Shown here one piece after another: positions 46,403 to 55,381 of a stretch of DNA of 64,000 nucleotides. The notes beneath the pieces were generated by a model. The model worked only from the letters and a program-made list of their open reading frames with translations. It was not told where the DNA came from and searched no databases. The position numbers and the translations under genes are program-made. Source of the DNA: Paragemmobacter amnigenus (GTDB lineage Bacteria; Pseudomonadota; Alphaproteobacteria; Rhodobacterales; Rhodobacteraceae); NCBI RefSeq assembly GCF_009908265.2, contig NZ_JAAATX020000010.1, positions 124,001-188,000 on the forward strand, in the 5' to 3' direction. Within the stretch, counting starts at the first letter, position 1, and each line of letters begins with the position of its first letter.

Positions 46403-47563
46403 TCAGACCCGCTCGATCGCGAGGGCAATGCCCTGTCCGCCGCCGATGCACATGGTCAAAAGGGCGGTGCCCTGCCCTGTCCGCTCCAGCGTGTGCAGGG
46501 CCTTGGTGGCGAGAATCGCCCCCGTCGCGCCGACGGGATGGCCCAGCGCGATGGCCCCGCCCGTGGGGTTCACCCGCGCCGGATCGAGGTCCAGCGCACG
46601 GGTCACCGCGATGGCCTGTGCCGCGAAGGCCTCGTTCGACTCGACGAGGTCGAAGTCCTGCGGGCGCATGCCGAGACGGGCGCAGAGCGCCTGCGTGGCG
46701 GGGACGGGGCCAAGACCCATGACACGGGGCGCCACGCCCGCAACGGCGTAGCCCATGATGCGGGCACGGGCCCCGTCGCGGCGGCCACGGCACAGGACCA
46801 GCGCCGCCGCGCCGTCATTGATGCCGCTGGCATTGCCGGCGGTGACGGTGCCGTCGTTGCGGAAAGCGGGTCTGAGGGCGGCCAGAGCACCGGCGGTGGT
46901 GGCCTTTGGGTGTTCGTCACGGTCGACGGTGACGGGGCCCTTGCGGCCCGCCACTGTCACCGGCGCGATCTCGGCGGCGAACCAGCCCTGCGCGATGGCA
47001 TGGGCGGCGCGGCGCTGGCTTTCCAGCGCGAAGGCATCCTGATCGGCGCGGCTGATGGCGTGGTCCTGCGCGACATTCTCGGCCGTGATGCCCATATGGC
47101 CGGTGCCGAAGGGGCAGGTCAGCGCGCCGGTCATCATGTCGGTGGCGCGCATGTCGCCCATCTTCTGACCGAAGCGGGCGGAGGGCAGAATGTGGGGTGC
47201 GCGCGACATGCACTCTGCCCCGCCGACAAGTGCGGTGTCGGCCTCTCCCAGCAAGAGCGCCTGCGCGCCCGAGGCGATGGCCTGAAGCCCCGAACCGCAG
47301 AGGCGGTTGACGTTCATCGCGGGGGCGGTTTCCGGCACGCCCGCCTGCAGGGCGGCAACGCGCGAGAGATACATGTCGCGCGGTTCGGTATTGATCACAT
47401 GGCCCATGACGGTTGTCCCGATCGCAGAGGGAGCGAGCCCCGCACGGTCGATGGCGGCGCGGGCAGCGGCGGTGGCCAGATCGACCGGCGCGACCGTGGC
47501 AAGCGATCCGCCGAAAGTGCCGATGGCCGTGCGTGCGGCGGAGAGGATGAAGATGTCGGTCAT
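46403..47563 (-). CDS. Acetyl-CoA C-acyltransferase (thiolase)
   Basis: A 386-residue thiolase with nucleophile C89 (NVNRLCGSGLQ), H342 (GGAIALGHPVGATGA) and the deprotonating C372 (TMCIGGGQG), all intact. It can condense two acetyl-CoA or cleave 3-ketoacyl-CoA; BktB/PhaA-like biosynthetic or beta-oxidation roles are both possible. No phaB or beta-oxidation partner is nearby. It is divergent from an MFS gene. Confidence 0.92.
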   Translation of the reverse strand: MTDIFILSAARTAIGTFGGSLATVAPVDLATAAARAAIDRAGLAPSAIGTTVMGHVINTEPRDMYLSRVAALQAGVPETAPAMNVNRLCGSGLQAIASGAQALLLGEADTALVGGAECMSRAPHILPSARFGQKMGDMRATDMMTGALTCPFGTGHMGITAENVAQDHAISRADQDAFALESQRRAAHAIAQGWFAAEIAPVTVAGRKGPVTVDRDEHPKATTAGALAALRPAFRNDGTVTAGNASGINDGAAALVLCRGRRDGARARIMGYAVAGVAPRVMGLGPVPATQALCARLGMRPQDFDLVESNEAFAAQAIAVTRALDLDPARVNPTGGAIALGHPVGATGAILATKALHTLERTGQGTALLTMCIGGGQGIALAIERV

Positions 47564-47733
47564 GGTGCCCCCCTGTTTACGGTCAGGATGACATGGCGCG
47601 CAGCATCGCGCAGCGGTGACGTGGCGTCGGTGGTGCCCGCGTGACGGGCAGGGGTTGCCGTGTCGCGGGCGCGATTGACAGTCGCTGCGGGGCGGGGGAA
47701 ACCCGCAGGCAGTCCGTGACCGAAGGTGGCCCG

Positions 47734-48852
47734 TTGAACGCCCTGATCCGCACCCATGCCGCGCTGCTTTTTGCCGGCATCACCACCTTTGCCCTGATGG
47801 GGGCGGGTCAATCGCTTTATGGTCCGGCGCTGCCGGCCTTTGCGCGGGCCTTCGACCTGACGGTGGCGCAGGCGGGGTGGCTGGTGTCGGCGCTGTGGAT
47901 CGGGTCGGCGACGGGCGTGGCGCTGATGTTCTTCCGCGGCCGCCATGTCACGCCGCGCCATGCGCTGGGGGTGATGGTGATCGGGTCCGGCATCATCGCC
48001 TCGGGCATCGGGTGGTGGCCGACGCTGGCGGGGTCGGTGATCTTTGGCACGGGCTATGGCATCTCGACCGTGGTGTTCAATCCGCGCGTGCTGAAGGCCT
48101 TTGGCGTGAAGGGGCCGTCGATGGTCAGCCTGCTGAACGCGATGTTCGCGGTGGGGGCGATCCTTGCGCCGCTGGGTTTTGTCGCCATCGGGTCGGACCC
48201 GCGGCTGGCCTTTGGCGTGGTGTCGGGGTTGTGCGCGCTGGTCTGGCTGGCCGCCGGAACGACGGAACGGGCCGCGACGGCAGAGGCGGCGGGGGCATCG
48301 AAACCCTATCGCTTCCGCGCGGGGCTTTTGTGTTTCGGCGTGGTCTGCATCGGGGTGGAGGCCTGTCTGATCGGGCTGGGGCCGACCGCTCTCATCCGTG
48401 CGGGCGCGAGCGAGGAGACGGCGGCGCGGGCGCTGTCCGGGTTCTTCGTGGCCTTTCTGATTGCGCGGTCGGCGCTGGTCTTCATGGCGCATCTGGTGCC
48501 GGCCTTTACCATCTATGCCTTTGCCATGTGCGGGGCGGCCCTTTGTGCGGCGGGGGCGGCGCTGTTTCCGGCGGTACCCTTCTTCATCGCGATGGGGGCT
48601 TTTGCGGGGCTGTTCTTCCCGGGTTTCTTCGTCACCGCCTCGCGGTTGATGGGGGATGATCCGCGCGTGACGCCCACGATCATCGCGGCGGGGCTGGTGG
48701 GGGGGATTTCGTCCCCCGTGCTGCTGGGTGCGCTGGTGGAAGGCATGGGCGAGCGCGGCTTTTTCCAGATCGTTGCCGCCATGACGCTGGCCACGGCGGC
48801 GGGTGCGCTGCTGCGCCTGCGGCGGATCAATGACGAGGCGCTGCGCGGCTGA
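47734..48852 (+). CDS. MFS transporter
   Basis: A roughly 372-residue, 12-helix transporter with GPALPAFARAF near the first periplasmic loop and GWWPTLAGSVIFGTGYG in the middle of the N-half. Substrate unknown. The start is a TTG at 47734 supported by GAAGGTGG at 47722-47729; a GTG at 47716 is the alternative, and the frame is open back to 47641 without support. Its stop and the stop of the convergent UPF0314 gene lie back to back in TGATCA. Confidence 0.8.
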   Translation: MNALIRTHAALLFAGITTFALMGAGQSLYGPALPAFARAFDLTVAQAGWLVSALWIGSATGVALMFFRGRHVTPRHALGVMVIGSGIIASGIGWWPTLAGSVIFGTGYGISTVVFNPRVLKAFGVKGPSMVSLLNAMFAVGAILAPLGFVAIGSDPRLAFGVVSGLCALVWLAAGTTERAATAEAAGASKPYRFRAGLLCFGVVCIGVEACLIGLGPTALIRAGASEETAARALSGFFVAFLIARSALVFMAHLVPAFTIYAFAMCGAALCAAGAALFPAVPFFIAMGAFAGLFFPGFFVTASRLMGDDPRVTPTIIAAGLVGGISSPVLLGALVEGMGERGFFQIVAAMTLATAAGALLRLRRINDEALRG

Positions 48853-49416
48853 TCAGCCGCCCGCCTGCCATGTCTTCACCGCCTCCAGCGGCCAGAGCAG
48901 CATGAGGACATTCAGCGCCAGCCCGTCGCGGATGAGCCATGTGGTCAGCGCCTCGAATCCGAGGATCAGCACCACGGAGAGCCAGACCGGAAGGACGCGG
49001 GCGAAGGCGAAACCCGCGATCATGGCGAGGATGTCGGCCACCGAGTTGATGACGCTGTCACCGTAATAGTCGAGCGAGATGGTGACCGAGCGGTAGCGTT
49101 CGATGACGGCTTCGGAATTCTCGACGATCTCCCACGCGCTTTCGATCAGGGTGGCGATGGTCAGCCGCCACGCCACCGACAGGCGGCGCGCGACGAGGTG
49201 CAGCAGGCCGTAGAAGATCAGACCATGGATGATGTGCGACGGGGTATACCAGTCGGCCAGATGCTGGGAGTTTTCGGAGCTCAGGGTCTGGCCGTGCCAG
49301 AGTTTGACATAGCCGCAGTCGCAGATCGGGACGCGCCCGACATGCCAGAGCCAATAGGCGGTCACGGCGATGATGGCGGCGGTGGCGAGGTGGGGAAAAC
49401 GGCTGGCACTGGTCAT
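48853..49416 (-). CDS. UPF0314 (DUF2585) membrane protein
   Basis: A 187-residue protein with about four hydrophobic helices. The UPF0314 hallmarks are [14 protein letters not shown] (near 29-42), [20 protein letters not shown] (near 50-69), [10 protein letters not shown] and [12 protein letters not shown]. The family is found widely in alphaproteobacteria and has no known function. AAGGA precedes the ATG at 49416. Confidence 0.9.
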   Translation of the reverse strand: MTSASRFPHLATAAIIAVTAYWLWHVGRVPICDCGYVKLWHGQTLSSENSQHLADWYTPSHIIHGLIFYGLLHLVARRLSVAWRLTIATLIESAWEIVENSEAVIERYRSVTISLDYYGDSVINSVADILAMIAGFAFARVLPVWLSVVLILGFEALTTWLIRDGLALNVLMLLWPLEAVKTWQAGG

Positions 49417-49507
49417 GGGGCATTCCTTGCTGGACAGAGGCAGAAAAACGGAAATCCGGCGGGCTGTCACCCCTTCCCGTCGGGGCGGGGCGGACTAGTT
49501 GCGGGGG

Positions 49508-49717
49508 ATGAGCAAGTACGGACCCACACGCGGCGAACATCTGTTCCGCCTGATCTTCTCGCTGGCCGGGCTGGCCTTCATCGGCGTTCTGATCGCCGTG
49601 CGGGGCGTGCCCAAGGGGCCGGGTCTGGTGGAGGTGGTGGGGATCGCGGGCGTGTTCTTTGCCGGAACCGTGGTGCTGTCGGCGCGGGCGCTGTTGCGCG
49701 GCAAGGATCAGGGCTGA
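49508..49717 (+). CDS. Small two-helix membrane protein of unknown function
   Basis: A 69-residue ORF with two hydrophobic stretches (about 13-32 and 41-60) separated by RGVPKGPGLVE, ending in basic RALLRGKDQG. I do not recognise the family. The start at ATG 49508 has only a G-rich tract upstream; a TTG nine bases earlier is in frame. It overlaps the convergent phosphatase gene by 10 bp. Confidence 0.6.
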   Translation: MSKYGPTRGEHLFRLIFSLAGLAFIGVLIAVRGVPKGPGLVEVVGIAGVFFAGTVVLSARALLRGKDQG

Positions 49718-50442
49718 AGCGGGACGCGGCCGTTATCGGTCAGGTGCCAGACGTCGCGCCCTTCGATCACCACGGCGGTGAGCGGGCCGCCATAGGCGGC
49801 GGAGCTGTCGATATTCACGCGGTTGCCGTAATGCGTGGCACGGTCGAGCGCGGTATGGCCGTGCAGGACGAGGAAGCCATGGTCGCGCGGATCGTCGAGG
49901 AACCCCGCGCGGATCCAGACGAGGTCGGTTTCCTGCTGCGCCTCCATCGCGATGCCGGGGCGGATGCCGGCATGGACGAAGACGACCTCGCCGCGGCGGT
50001 GCCATGCGGGGCGGTCCTGCAGGAAGTCGAGATGCGATTGCGGGACGGCCTCGGTGGCCTCGGCATGGACGGGGGCGAGGGGGCGGTCCATCGCGTTCTT
50101 CACCCCGTAGGAGGCGAGCGTCTCGGCTCCGCCGATGCGGGGGTGGAGCCATGACAGATCGGCGCGCAGACCGGGTTCGGGTTCCTTCGGATCGCGCAGG
50201 AAGCGGGTGAACATGCGGTCATGGTTGCCCTTGAGGGTCAGCCACTTCTCGCCCCGCGCGGTGCCGTCCATCAGGAATTGCACCACGCCGCGGCAGTCGG
50301 GGCCGCGGTCGACGTAATCGCCCAGATGGATGACGGGCGCGTCATGGTCGCCCGTGGCGCGGCGGTCTGCCGCGATCAGGTCATGGGCGTGCAGGAGCAG
50401 GTCGATATGACCGTGGATGTCGCCAATGGCGTAGCTGCGCAT
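49708..50442 (-). CDS. Metallophosphoesterase, bacterial PPP-type serine/threonine phosphatase
   Basis: A 244-residue phosphatase with the dimetal motifs in order: GDIHGHIDLL (7-16), LGDYVDRGPD (about 40-49), LKGNHDRMF (near 70-78), VFVHAGIRPG (near 154-163) and LHGHTALD (near 193-200). It belongs with the PrpA/PrpB-like bacterial phosphatases; diadenosine tetraphosphatase-like activity is an alternative. No partner kinase is adjacent. Confidence 0.9.
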   Translation of the reverse strand: MRSYAIGDIHGHIDLLLHAHDLIAADRRATGDHDAPVIHLGDYVDRGPDCRGVVQFLMDGTARGEKWLTLKGNHDRMFTRFLRDPKEPEPGLRADLSWLHPRIGGAETLASYGVKNAMDRPLAPVHAEATEAVPQSHLDFLQDRPAWHRRGEVVFVHAGIRPGIAMEAQQETDLVWIRAGFLDDPRDHGFLVLHGHTALDRATHYGNRVNIDSSAAYGGPLTAVVIEGRDVWHLTDNGRVPLQP

Positions 50443-50470
50443 CGTGCCTGTCCGTTTGTCCGGTGGAAAG

Positions 50471-50513
50471 CGCCGGGGGTTTCACACCCCCGGGCCCCCG
50501 TGGGATATTTGAG
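50471..50513 (-). repeat. Extragenic inverted-repeat element, copy B
   Basis: CCGGGGG/CCCCCGG stem with a 7-nt loop and conserved flanks; the reverse complement of copy A at 9116-9158 with few changes. It lies between the phosphatase start and the serA terminator. Confidence 0.8.
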
Positions 50514-50519
50514 CGACGG

Positions 50520-50547
50520 GGAAGGGGCAAGTCGAATTGCCCTTTCC
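50520..50547 (-). terminator. Hairpin after serA
   Basis: GGAAGGGGCAA and TTGCCCTTTCC form an 11-bp stem with one G-U pair and a 6-nt loop, 8 bp past the serA stop. The T-run on the minus strand is poor, so it may act with rho or as a 3' stabiliser. Confidence 0.65.
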
Positions 50548-50555
50548 CGCGCAGA

Positions 50556-52148
50556 TCAGGCCACGTCGAATTCCAGCGGTTTGACCTGCTGGAACATGCC
50601 GGTGGATTCCAGCGTCTCGACCACCTTGGGATCGATGGGCTGGTCGAGGTAGAGGATGGCGATGGCGTCCTGTCCCACGCCCGAGCGGCCCAGCGTGAAG
50701 TTCGCAATGTTCACGTTGTTCTTGCCCATCGTCATGCCCAGCAGGCCGATGATGCCCGGCACGTCCTCGTTCGTGGTGTAGAGCATGTGGGGGCCGATCT
50801 CGGCGTCGATGTTGATGCCCTTGATCTGGATGAAGCGCGGCTTGCCGTCGGAGAAGCAGGTGCCGGCGACCGACCGTTCGCGTTTGTCGGTGACCATCGT
50901 GACCTTGATATAGGCGTCGAACACGCCGGTCTTTTCCTGACGGGTGGTGGAGATCTGGATGCCGCGTTCCTTGGCCACCACGGGGGCGGAGACGAGGTTG
51001 ACGTCGGGGTTGTGCGCCTTGAGCACGCCCGCGATCACCGACTGGTTCAGCGCGGCGAGGTTCATGTCGGCAACGGCACCGTCGTAGAGGATGTTGATGG
51101 CCTTGATCGGTTCATCGGTCATCTGGCCGATGAAGGCGCCCAGATGGGCGGCGAGTTTGACCCAGGGGCCCATGACGGCGGCCTCTTCGGCCGTGACGTT
51201 GGGCATGTTCAGCGCGTTCTGCACGGCGCCGGTCAGCAGGTAGTCCGACATCTGTTCGGCCACTTGCAGCGCCACGTTTTCCTGCGCCTCGGTCGTGGAG
51301 GCGCCGAGATGGGGGGTGCAGACGACGTTGGGGTGGTTGAAGAGGACGTTGTCGGTGGCGGGCTCCACCTCGAACACGTCTAGCGCCGCGGCGGCGACGT
51401 GGCCGGTGTCGAGCGCGTCCTTCAGCGCGGCCTCGTCGATCAGCCCGCCACGGGCGCAGTTGATGATGCGGACGCCCTTCTTCGTCTTGGCGAGGTTCTC
51501 GCGCGACAGGATGTTGCGGGTCTTGTCGGTCAGCGGCACGTGCAGCGTGATGAAATCGGCGCGGGCGAGGAGGTCGTCCAGTTCCACCTTGGTGACGCCC
51601 AGTTGCTTGGCGCGTTCTTCCGACAGGAAGGGGTCATAGGCCACGACGCGCATCTTCAGGCCCACCGCGCGGTCGCAGACGATGCCGCCGATGTTGCCTG
51701 CGCCGATCACGCCGAGGGTCTTGTTGAAAAGCTCCACCCCCATGAATTTCGACTTTTCCCACTTGCCCGCATGGGTGGAGGCGTTGGCCTCGGGGATTTG
51801 CCGCGCGATGGAGAACATCATGGCGATGGCATGTTCTGCCGTGGTGATGGAGTTGCCGAAGGGCGTGTTCATCACGATGACGCCCTTCTTGGACGCGGCC
51901 GGGATGTCGACATTGTCGACGCCGATACCGGCGCGGCCGACGACCTTCAGGTTCGTCGCCTGTTCCAGCAGCTTTTCGGTCACCTTGGTGGCGGAGCGGA
52001 TGGCGAGGCCGTCATATTGGCCGATCAGTTCGGCCAGCTTTTCCTTGTCCTTGCCGAGTTTCGGCATGTAGTCCACCTCGACCCCGCGGTCGCGGAAGAT
52101 CTGGACGGCGGTTTCGGAGAGTTCGTCGGAGACGAGAACCTTGGGCAT
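50556..52148 (-). CDS. serA: D-3-phosphoglycerate dehydrogenase
   Basis: First step of serine synthesis, oxidising 3-phosphoglycerate with NAD. The 530-residue long form has the NAD-binding GVIGAGNIGG (146-155), the catalytic arginine in NCARGGLIDE (near 240), E and H in the dehydrogenase core (TPHLGAST near 290), an intervening domain and a C-terminal ACT domain (PGIIGLLGMTMGKNNVNIA), the usual site of serine feedback. ATG 52148 follows AGGTG; a 9-residue longer frame is less likely. It follows serC by 97 bp. Confidence 0.96.
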   Translation of the reverse strand: MPKVLVSDELSETAVQIFRDRGVEVDYMPKLGKDKEKLAELIGQYDGLAIRSATKVTEKLLEQATNLKVVGRAGIGVDNVDIPAASKKGVIVMNTPFGNSITTAEHAIAMMFSIARQIPEANASTHAGKWEKSKFMGVELFNKTLGVIGAGNIGGIVCDRAVGLKMRVVAYDPFLSEERAKQLGVTKVELDDLLARADFITLHVPLTDKTRNILSRENLAKTKKGVRIINCARGGLIDEAALKDALDTGHVAAAALDVFEVEPATDNVLFNHPNVVCTPHLGASTTEAQENVALQVAEQMSDYLLTGAVQNALNMPNVTAEEAAVMGPWVKLAAHLGAFIGQMTDEPIKAINILYDGAVADMNLAALNQSVIAGVLKAHNPDVNLVSAPVVAKERGIQISTTRQEKTGVFDAYIKVTMVTDKRERSVAGTCFSDGKPRFIQIKGINIDAEIGPHMLYTTNEDVPGIIGLLGMTMGKNNVNIANFTLGRSGVGQDAIAILYLDQPIDPKVVETLESTGMFQQVKPLEFDVA

Positions 52149-52180
52149 TTTGTCACCTGATGTGTTCTGGGGCATCGCGT

Positions 52181-52197
52181 CCCGGGCTTGACCCGGG
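52181..52197. repeat. CCCGGG palindromic repeat, copy 1
   Basis: CCCGGGCTTGACCCGGG between serC and serA, a 6-bp stem with a 5-nt loop. An identical 17-mer in inverse orientation is at 54510-54526. It may form a hairpin in the serC-serA transcript. Confidence 0.7.
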
Positions 52198-52245
52198 ACC
52201 TCATGGGATGGAGAGGCCCAGGGTCAGGCCCCGGGCGGGGTTTCC

Positions 52246-53403
52246 TTAGGCGGCCTGCGCCAGTGCTGCGATTTCCGCGTGGAAGGCGTGGGCGATCCAC
52301 GGCATCAGGGCGGCGACATCGGCGGTTTCCACGGTCGATCCGCACCAGATGCGCAGGCCGGGGGGGGCGTCGCGATAGGCGCCCACGTCATAGGCCACGC
52401 CCGCCTTTTCCAGCCGTTTCGCCACGGCCTTGGCGAAGGCCGCGCCGTCGGTGATGCGGGGATCGGTAAATTTCAGGCAGACGGAGGTGGTGGAGGCGGT
52501 CGCGGCATCTTCGGCAAGGTTCGCGATCCACGGGTTGGCGGCGCAGAAATCCCAGACGGTGCGGGCATTCGCCTCGGCCCGCGCGACAAGGCCCTTAAGC
52601 CCGCCCAAGGATTTCGCCCATTTGAGGGCGACGAGGTAATCTTCCACCGCCAGCATGGAGGGGGTGTTGATCGTCTCGCCCACGAAGATGCCGTCGATCA
52701 GTTTGCCCTTCGACGTAAGGCGGAAGATTTTCGGCAGGGGCCAGGCGGGGGTGTAGGTTTCCAGACGCTCCACCGCGCGGGGGGACAGGATCAGCATGCC
52801 GTGCGCGCCCTCGCCGCCCAGCACCTTTTGCCAGGAGAAGGTGGTGACGTCGAGCTTGTCCCAGGGCAAGTCCATCGCGAAGGCGGCAGAGGTCGCGTCG
52901 CAGATGGTGAGGCCCGCGCGGTTGGCGGGGATGGCGTCGCCATTCGGGACGCGGACGCCGGAGGTGGTGCCGTTCCAGGTGAAGACCACGTCGGCGTCGA
53001 AATTCACGGTCGCAAGGTCGACGATCTGGCCGTAGGGGGCCTTTTTAACGGTGGCGTCGAGTTTGAGCTGTTTCACCACATCGGTGACCCAGCCTTCGCC
53101 GAAGGATTCCCATGCCAGCATTTCCACCGGACGGGCGCCGAGCATCGTCCACATCGCCATTTCCACGGCGCCGGTGTCGGAGCCGGGGACGATGCCGATG
53201 CGGTAATCGGCAGGGACGTTCAGGATTTCGCGGGTAAGGTCGATGGCTTCCTGCAGTTTCGCCTTGCCCACCGCCGCGCGGTGCGAGCGGCCCAGCGGCG
53301 CATCGGCAAGGTGGTTCAGGGTGAAGCCGGGGATCTTGGCGCAGGGGCCAGAGGAAAAGCGCGGATTGGCCGGGCGCTGTGCCGGTTGAGTCAGGTCTGT
53401 CAT
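52246..53403 (-). CDS. serC: Phosphoserine aminotransferase
   Basis: Second step of serine synthesis and also used for pyridoxal phosphate in some bacteria. The 385-residue aminotransferase has the PLP lysine K193 in [16 protein letters not shown], the [12 protein letters not shown] block (near 74-85) and [23 protein letters not shown] precedes the ATG at 53403. It starts the serC-serA operon and is divergent from serB, so all three serine enzymes are together. Confidence 0.95.
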   Translation of the reverse strand: MTDLTQPAQRPANPRFSSGPCAKIPGFTLNHLADAPLGRSHRAAVGKAKLQEAIDLTREILNVPADYRIGIVPGSDTGAVEMAMWTMLGARPVEMLAWESFGEGWVTDVVKQLKLDATVKKAPYGQIVDLATVNFDADVVFTWNGTTSGVRVPNGDAIPANRAGLTICDATSAAFAMDLPWDKLDVTTFSWQKVLGGEGAHGMLILSPRAVERLETYTPAWPLPKIFRLTSKGKLIDGIFVGETINTPSMLAVEDYLVALKWAKSLGGLKGLVARAEANARTVWDFCAANPWIANLAEDAATASTTSVCLKFTDPRITDGAAFAKAVAKRLEKAGVAYDVGAYRDAPPGLRIWCGSTVETADVAALMPWIAHAFHAEIAALAQAA

Positions 53404-53450
53404 GGTAGCCTTCCAGCTAAAAGCCCCTCGTTGGGGAGGGGTGTCCCACG
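53404..53450 (-). ncRNA. serC leader hairpin (serC-motif candidate)
   Basis: On the minus strand CCCCTC-CCCAAC-GAGGGG (53424-53441) is followed by CTTTTAGCTGGAAGG, which carries the serC ribosome-binding site. This closely resembles the serC RNA motif reported upstream of serC in alphaproteobacteria, a terminator-like hairpin next to the ribosome-binding site. Recognition is from memory of the motif; no covariance search was run. Confidence 0.6.
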
Positions 53451-53553
53451 GATGGGGATAGCGGGGCGGTCGGGGTGGCACAAGGCGGAAAATTGCCCTA
53501 AAGCGGCGGAACGTCGTGCGAAAGCGACGCGCAAGTTCACTATCGGAAACCTG

Positions 53554-54429
53554 ATGTTCATCGCGACCCTGCTGACCAATCCCGACACGCCCGTTCTTGA
53601 CCGCGCCATGGTGGAGTCGGTCCGCAATGCCTGGGGCGGGGGGGATGCGGTCTGGCTGGACCCCGGGGTGGCGGCGGAATTCCCGTTGGAAACCATGCCC
53701 TTGAACCGGTGGGAGGTGTGGGAAGGGCTGCAATCCCTGCGCGTCGATCTGGTGGTGCAGCGGGCCGAGGGGCGGCGGAAGCGGGTGCTGCTGGCGGATA
53801 TGGATTCGACCATGATCCGGCAGGAATGCATCGACGAACTGGCCGACGAGGCGGGGGTGGGGGTGCGTGTTTCCGACATCACGCGCCGCGCGATGAATGG
53901 CGAGCTGGACTTCGAATCGGCACTGCGCGAGCGGGTGGGGCTGTTGAAGGGGCTGCCCGTGGCGGTGATCGACCACGTGATCCGCGACCGGATCACGCTG
54001 ATGCCGGGGGGGCCGGCGCTGGTGGCGACGATGCGGGCGAACGGGGCCTATGCGGCGCTGGTGTCGGGGGGGTTCACGGCGTTCACGTCGCGGATCGCGG
54101 CGGTGCTGGGGTTCGATGAGAACCGCGCCAATACGCTGAATGCGGAAGGGGATTTCCTGTCGGGCACAGTGGCGGAACCGATCCTTGGCAAGCAGGCGAA
54201 GGTGGACGCGCTGGTGGATATTACCAAACGGTTAAGCATCACCGAGGATGAGGTCATGGCCGTGGGCGACGGGGCGAATGATCTGGGGATGCTCAAGCGG
54301 GCGGGGGCGGGCGTGGCCTTGCACGCGAAGCCCGTGGTGGCGGCGGAATGCGACATACGCATCAACCATGGGGACCTGACGGCCCTTCTGTTCATACAGG
54401 GGTATCGGCGCGAGGAGTTCGTGGCGTGA
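53554..54429 (+). CDS. serB: Phosphoserine phosphatase
   Basis: Last step of serine synthesis. The 291-residue HAD-family enzyme has the nucleophile and acid aspartates in [10 protein letters not shown] (D82 and D84), [11 protein letters not shown] near 167-177 and [16 protein letters not shown] near 230-245. An N-terminal ACT-like part (1-75) precedes the catalytic domain. The ATG at 53554 is chosen because it begins the family's N-terminus; a longer open frame to the left is antisense of serC. Divergent from serC with 150 bp between. Confidence 0.95.
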   Translation: MFIATLLTNPDTPVLDRAMVESVRNAWGGGDAVWLDPGVAAEFPLETMPLNRWEVWEGLQSLRVDLVVQRAEGRRKRVLLADMDSTMIRQECIDELADEAGVGVRVSDITRRAMNGELDFESALRERVGLLKGLPVAVIDHVIRDRITLMPGGPALVATMRANGAYAALVSGGFTAFTSRIAAVLGFDENRANTLNAEGDFLSGTVAEPILGKQAKVDALVDITKRLSITEDEVMAVGDGANDLGMLKRAGAGVALHAKPVVAAECDIRINHGDLTALLFIQGYRREEFVA

Positions 54430-54509
54430 GTTCGACGTTTCGGGATCAGCCGTGTGGGGTTTTGTCCCGCGGTCTGAGATCGGACCTCCTGCGCGGCTTT
54501 GGCGGCGGC

Positions 54510-54526
54510 CCCGGGTCAAGCCCGGG
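54510..54526. repeat. CCCGGG palindromic repeat, copy 2
   Basis: CCCGGGTCAAGCCCGGG, the reverse complement of 52181-52197. It lies in the 160-bp gap between the convergent serB and periplasmic ClpP-fold genes, where no other element is seen. It could act as a transcription end hairpin. Confidence 0.7.
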
Positions 54527-54589
54527 GCGGGTATTCGGGGGACAGTCTGGGGCGAAGGGGCAAACGGTGGGTTAACCTGCCGTCCTGCC

Positions 54590-55270
54590 TCAATCCGCCT
54601 GCGGGGCGGGGGTCAGGAGACCCGCCTCCTCCATCTCTTTCCGCGTGGGATACCACATGCTGTTCATGCCGATGGTCGCGATCTTGACCGCGAATTCGGC
54701 GCTGACGCCGTGGTTGATGAAATGGGCGAAGACCTTGGTCGCGTCGCGCTGGCCTTCCTCGTAAACCCATTCGGAGAAGGCGAATTCGTCCTTCCAGCCG
54801 GAATCCTCGCGCCAGTCGAGATAGTAGCTGCGGATGCTTTCCACGCCCCAGCTGGGCGGGTGCAGGCCAATGCGGCCACCCTTGTTCATCCGCCGCTCGG
54901 TCCCCGCGGCGAAGATCACCGCGCAGGCGCTGGAACATTCGCCCTGCACCTCGGTCTTGAGGCCGTAATCGGCGACGATGGCGGCCATGTCATAGGCGGC
55001 CTCGATATAGCCGCCGTCCGAGGTGAGGCGCATCGTGTCGATCCGGTCGGCATTGCGGTCGAGGATGGAGCGGAGGGCGCCGATATCCTCATACGCGATG
55101 TCGCCGCGCGTGTCTTCGGCGGTCATGCCCGAGGCGGGGTCGACCAGCGTCGCGTCGACGGGGAAAGACGTGTTGTAGATCAACACGTTGGCGTCGATGG
55201 TGAAGCGGTTTTCCGCCATCGCGGGCAGGGCTGCGAGCGACAGGAGGAGCGTGGCGGCGAGCGTTTTCAA
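54590..55270 (-). CDS. Periplasmic ClpP-fold serine protease-like protein
   Basis: A 226-residue exported protein (signal peptide to about 19, ALPAMA). The body has LTSDGGYIEAAYDMAAIVADY (near 82-102), GECSSACAVIFAAGTERRM with S114, and GGRIGLHPPS with H137. Together these form the ClpP/crotonase-like serine-histidine core of the COG3904-type periplasmic proteins. Activity and substrate are unknown. The start is TTG at 55270, supported by GGAGG five bases upstream. It is divergent from the TSUP gene. Confidence 0.75.
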   Translation of the reverse strand: MKTLAATLLLSLAALPAMAENRFTIDANVLIYNTSFPVDATLVDPASGMTAEDTRGDIAYEDIGALRSILDRNADRIDTMRLTSDGGYIEAAYDMAAIVADYGLKTEVQGECSSACAVIFAAGTERRMNKGGRIGLHPPSWGVESIRSYYLDWREDSGWKDEFAFSEWVYEEGQRDATKVFAHFINHGVSAEFAVKIATIGMNSMWYPTRKEMEEAGLLTPAPQAD

Positions 55271-55381
55271 TCTGTCCTCCGGCGGCGTGGTTGCGGGACA
55301 GATTAGCGACCGGCCCGCACCCCGCGCAAGGCAGGAGCGACGGGGGTTTACTTCGCCCTGCGGGGCGGGGATGAAGGCGGC

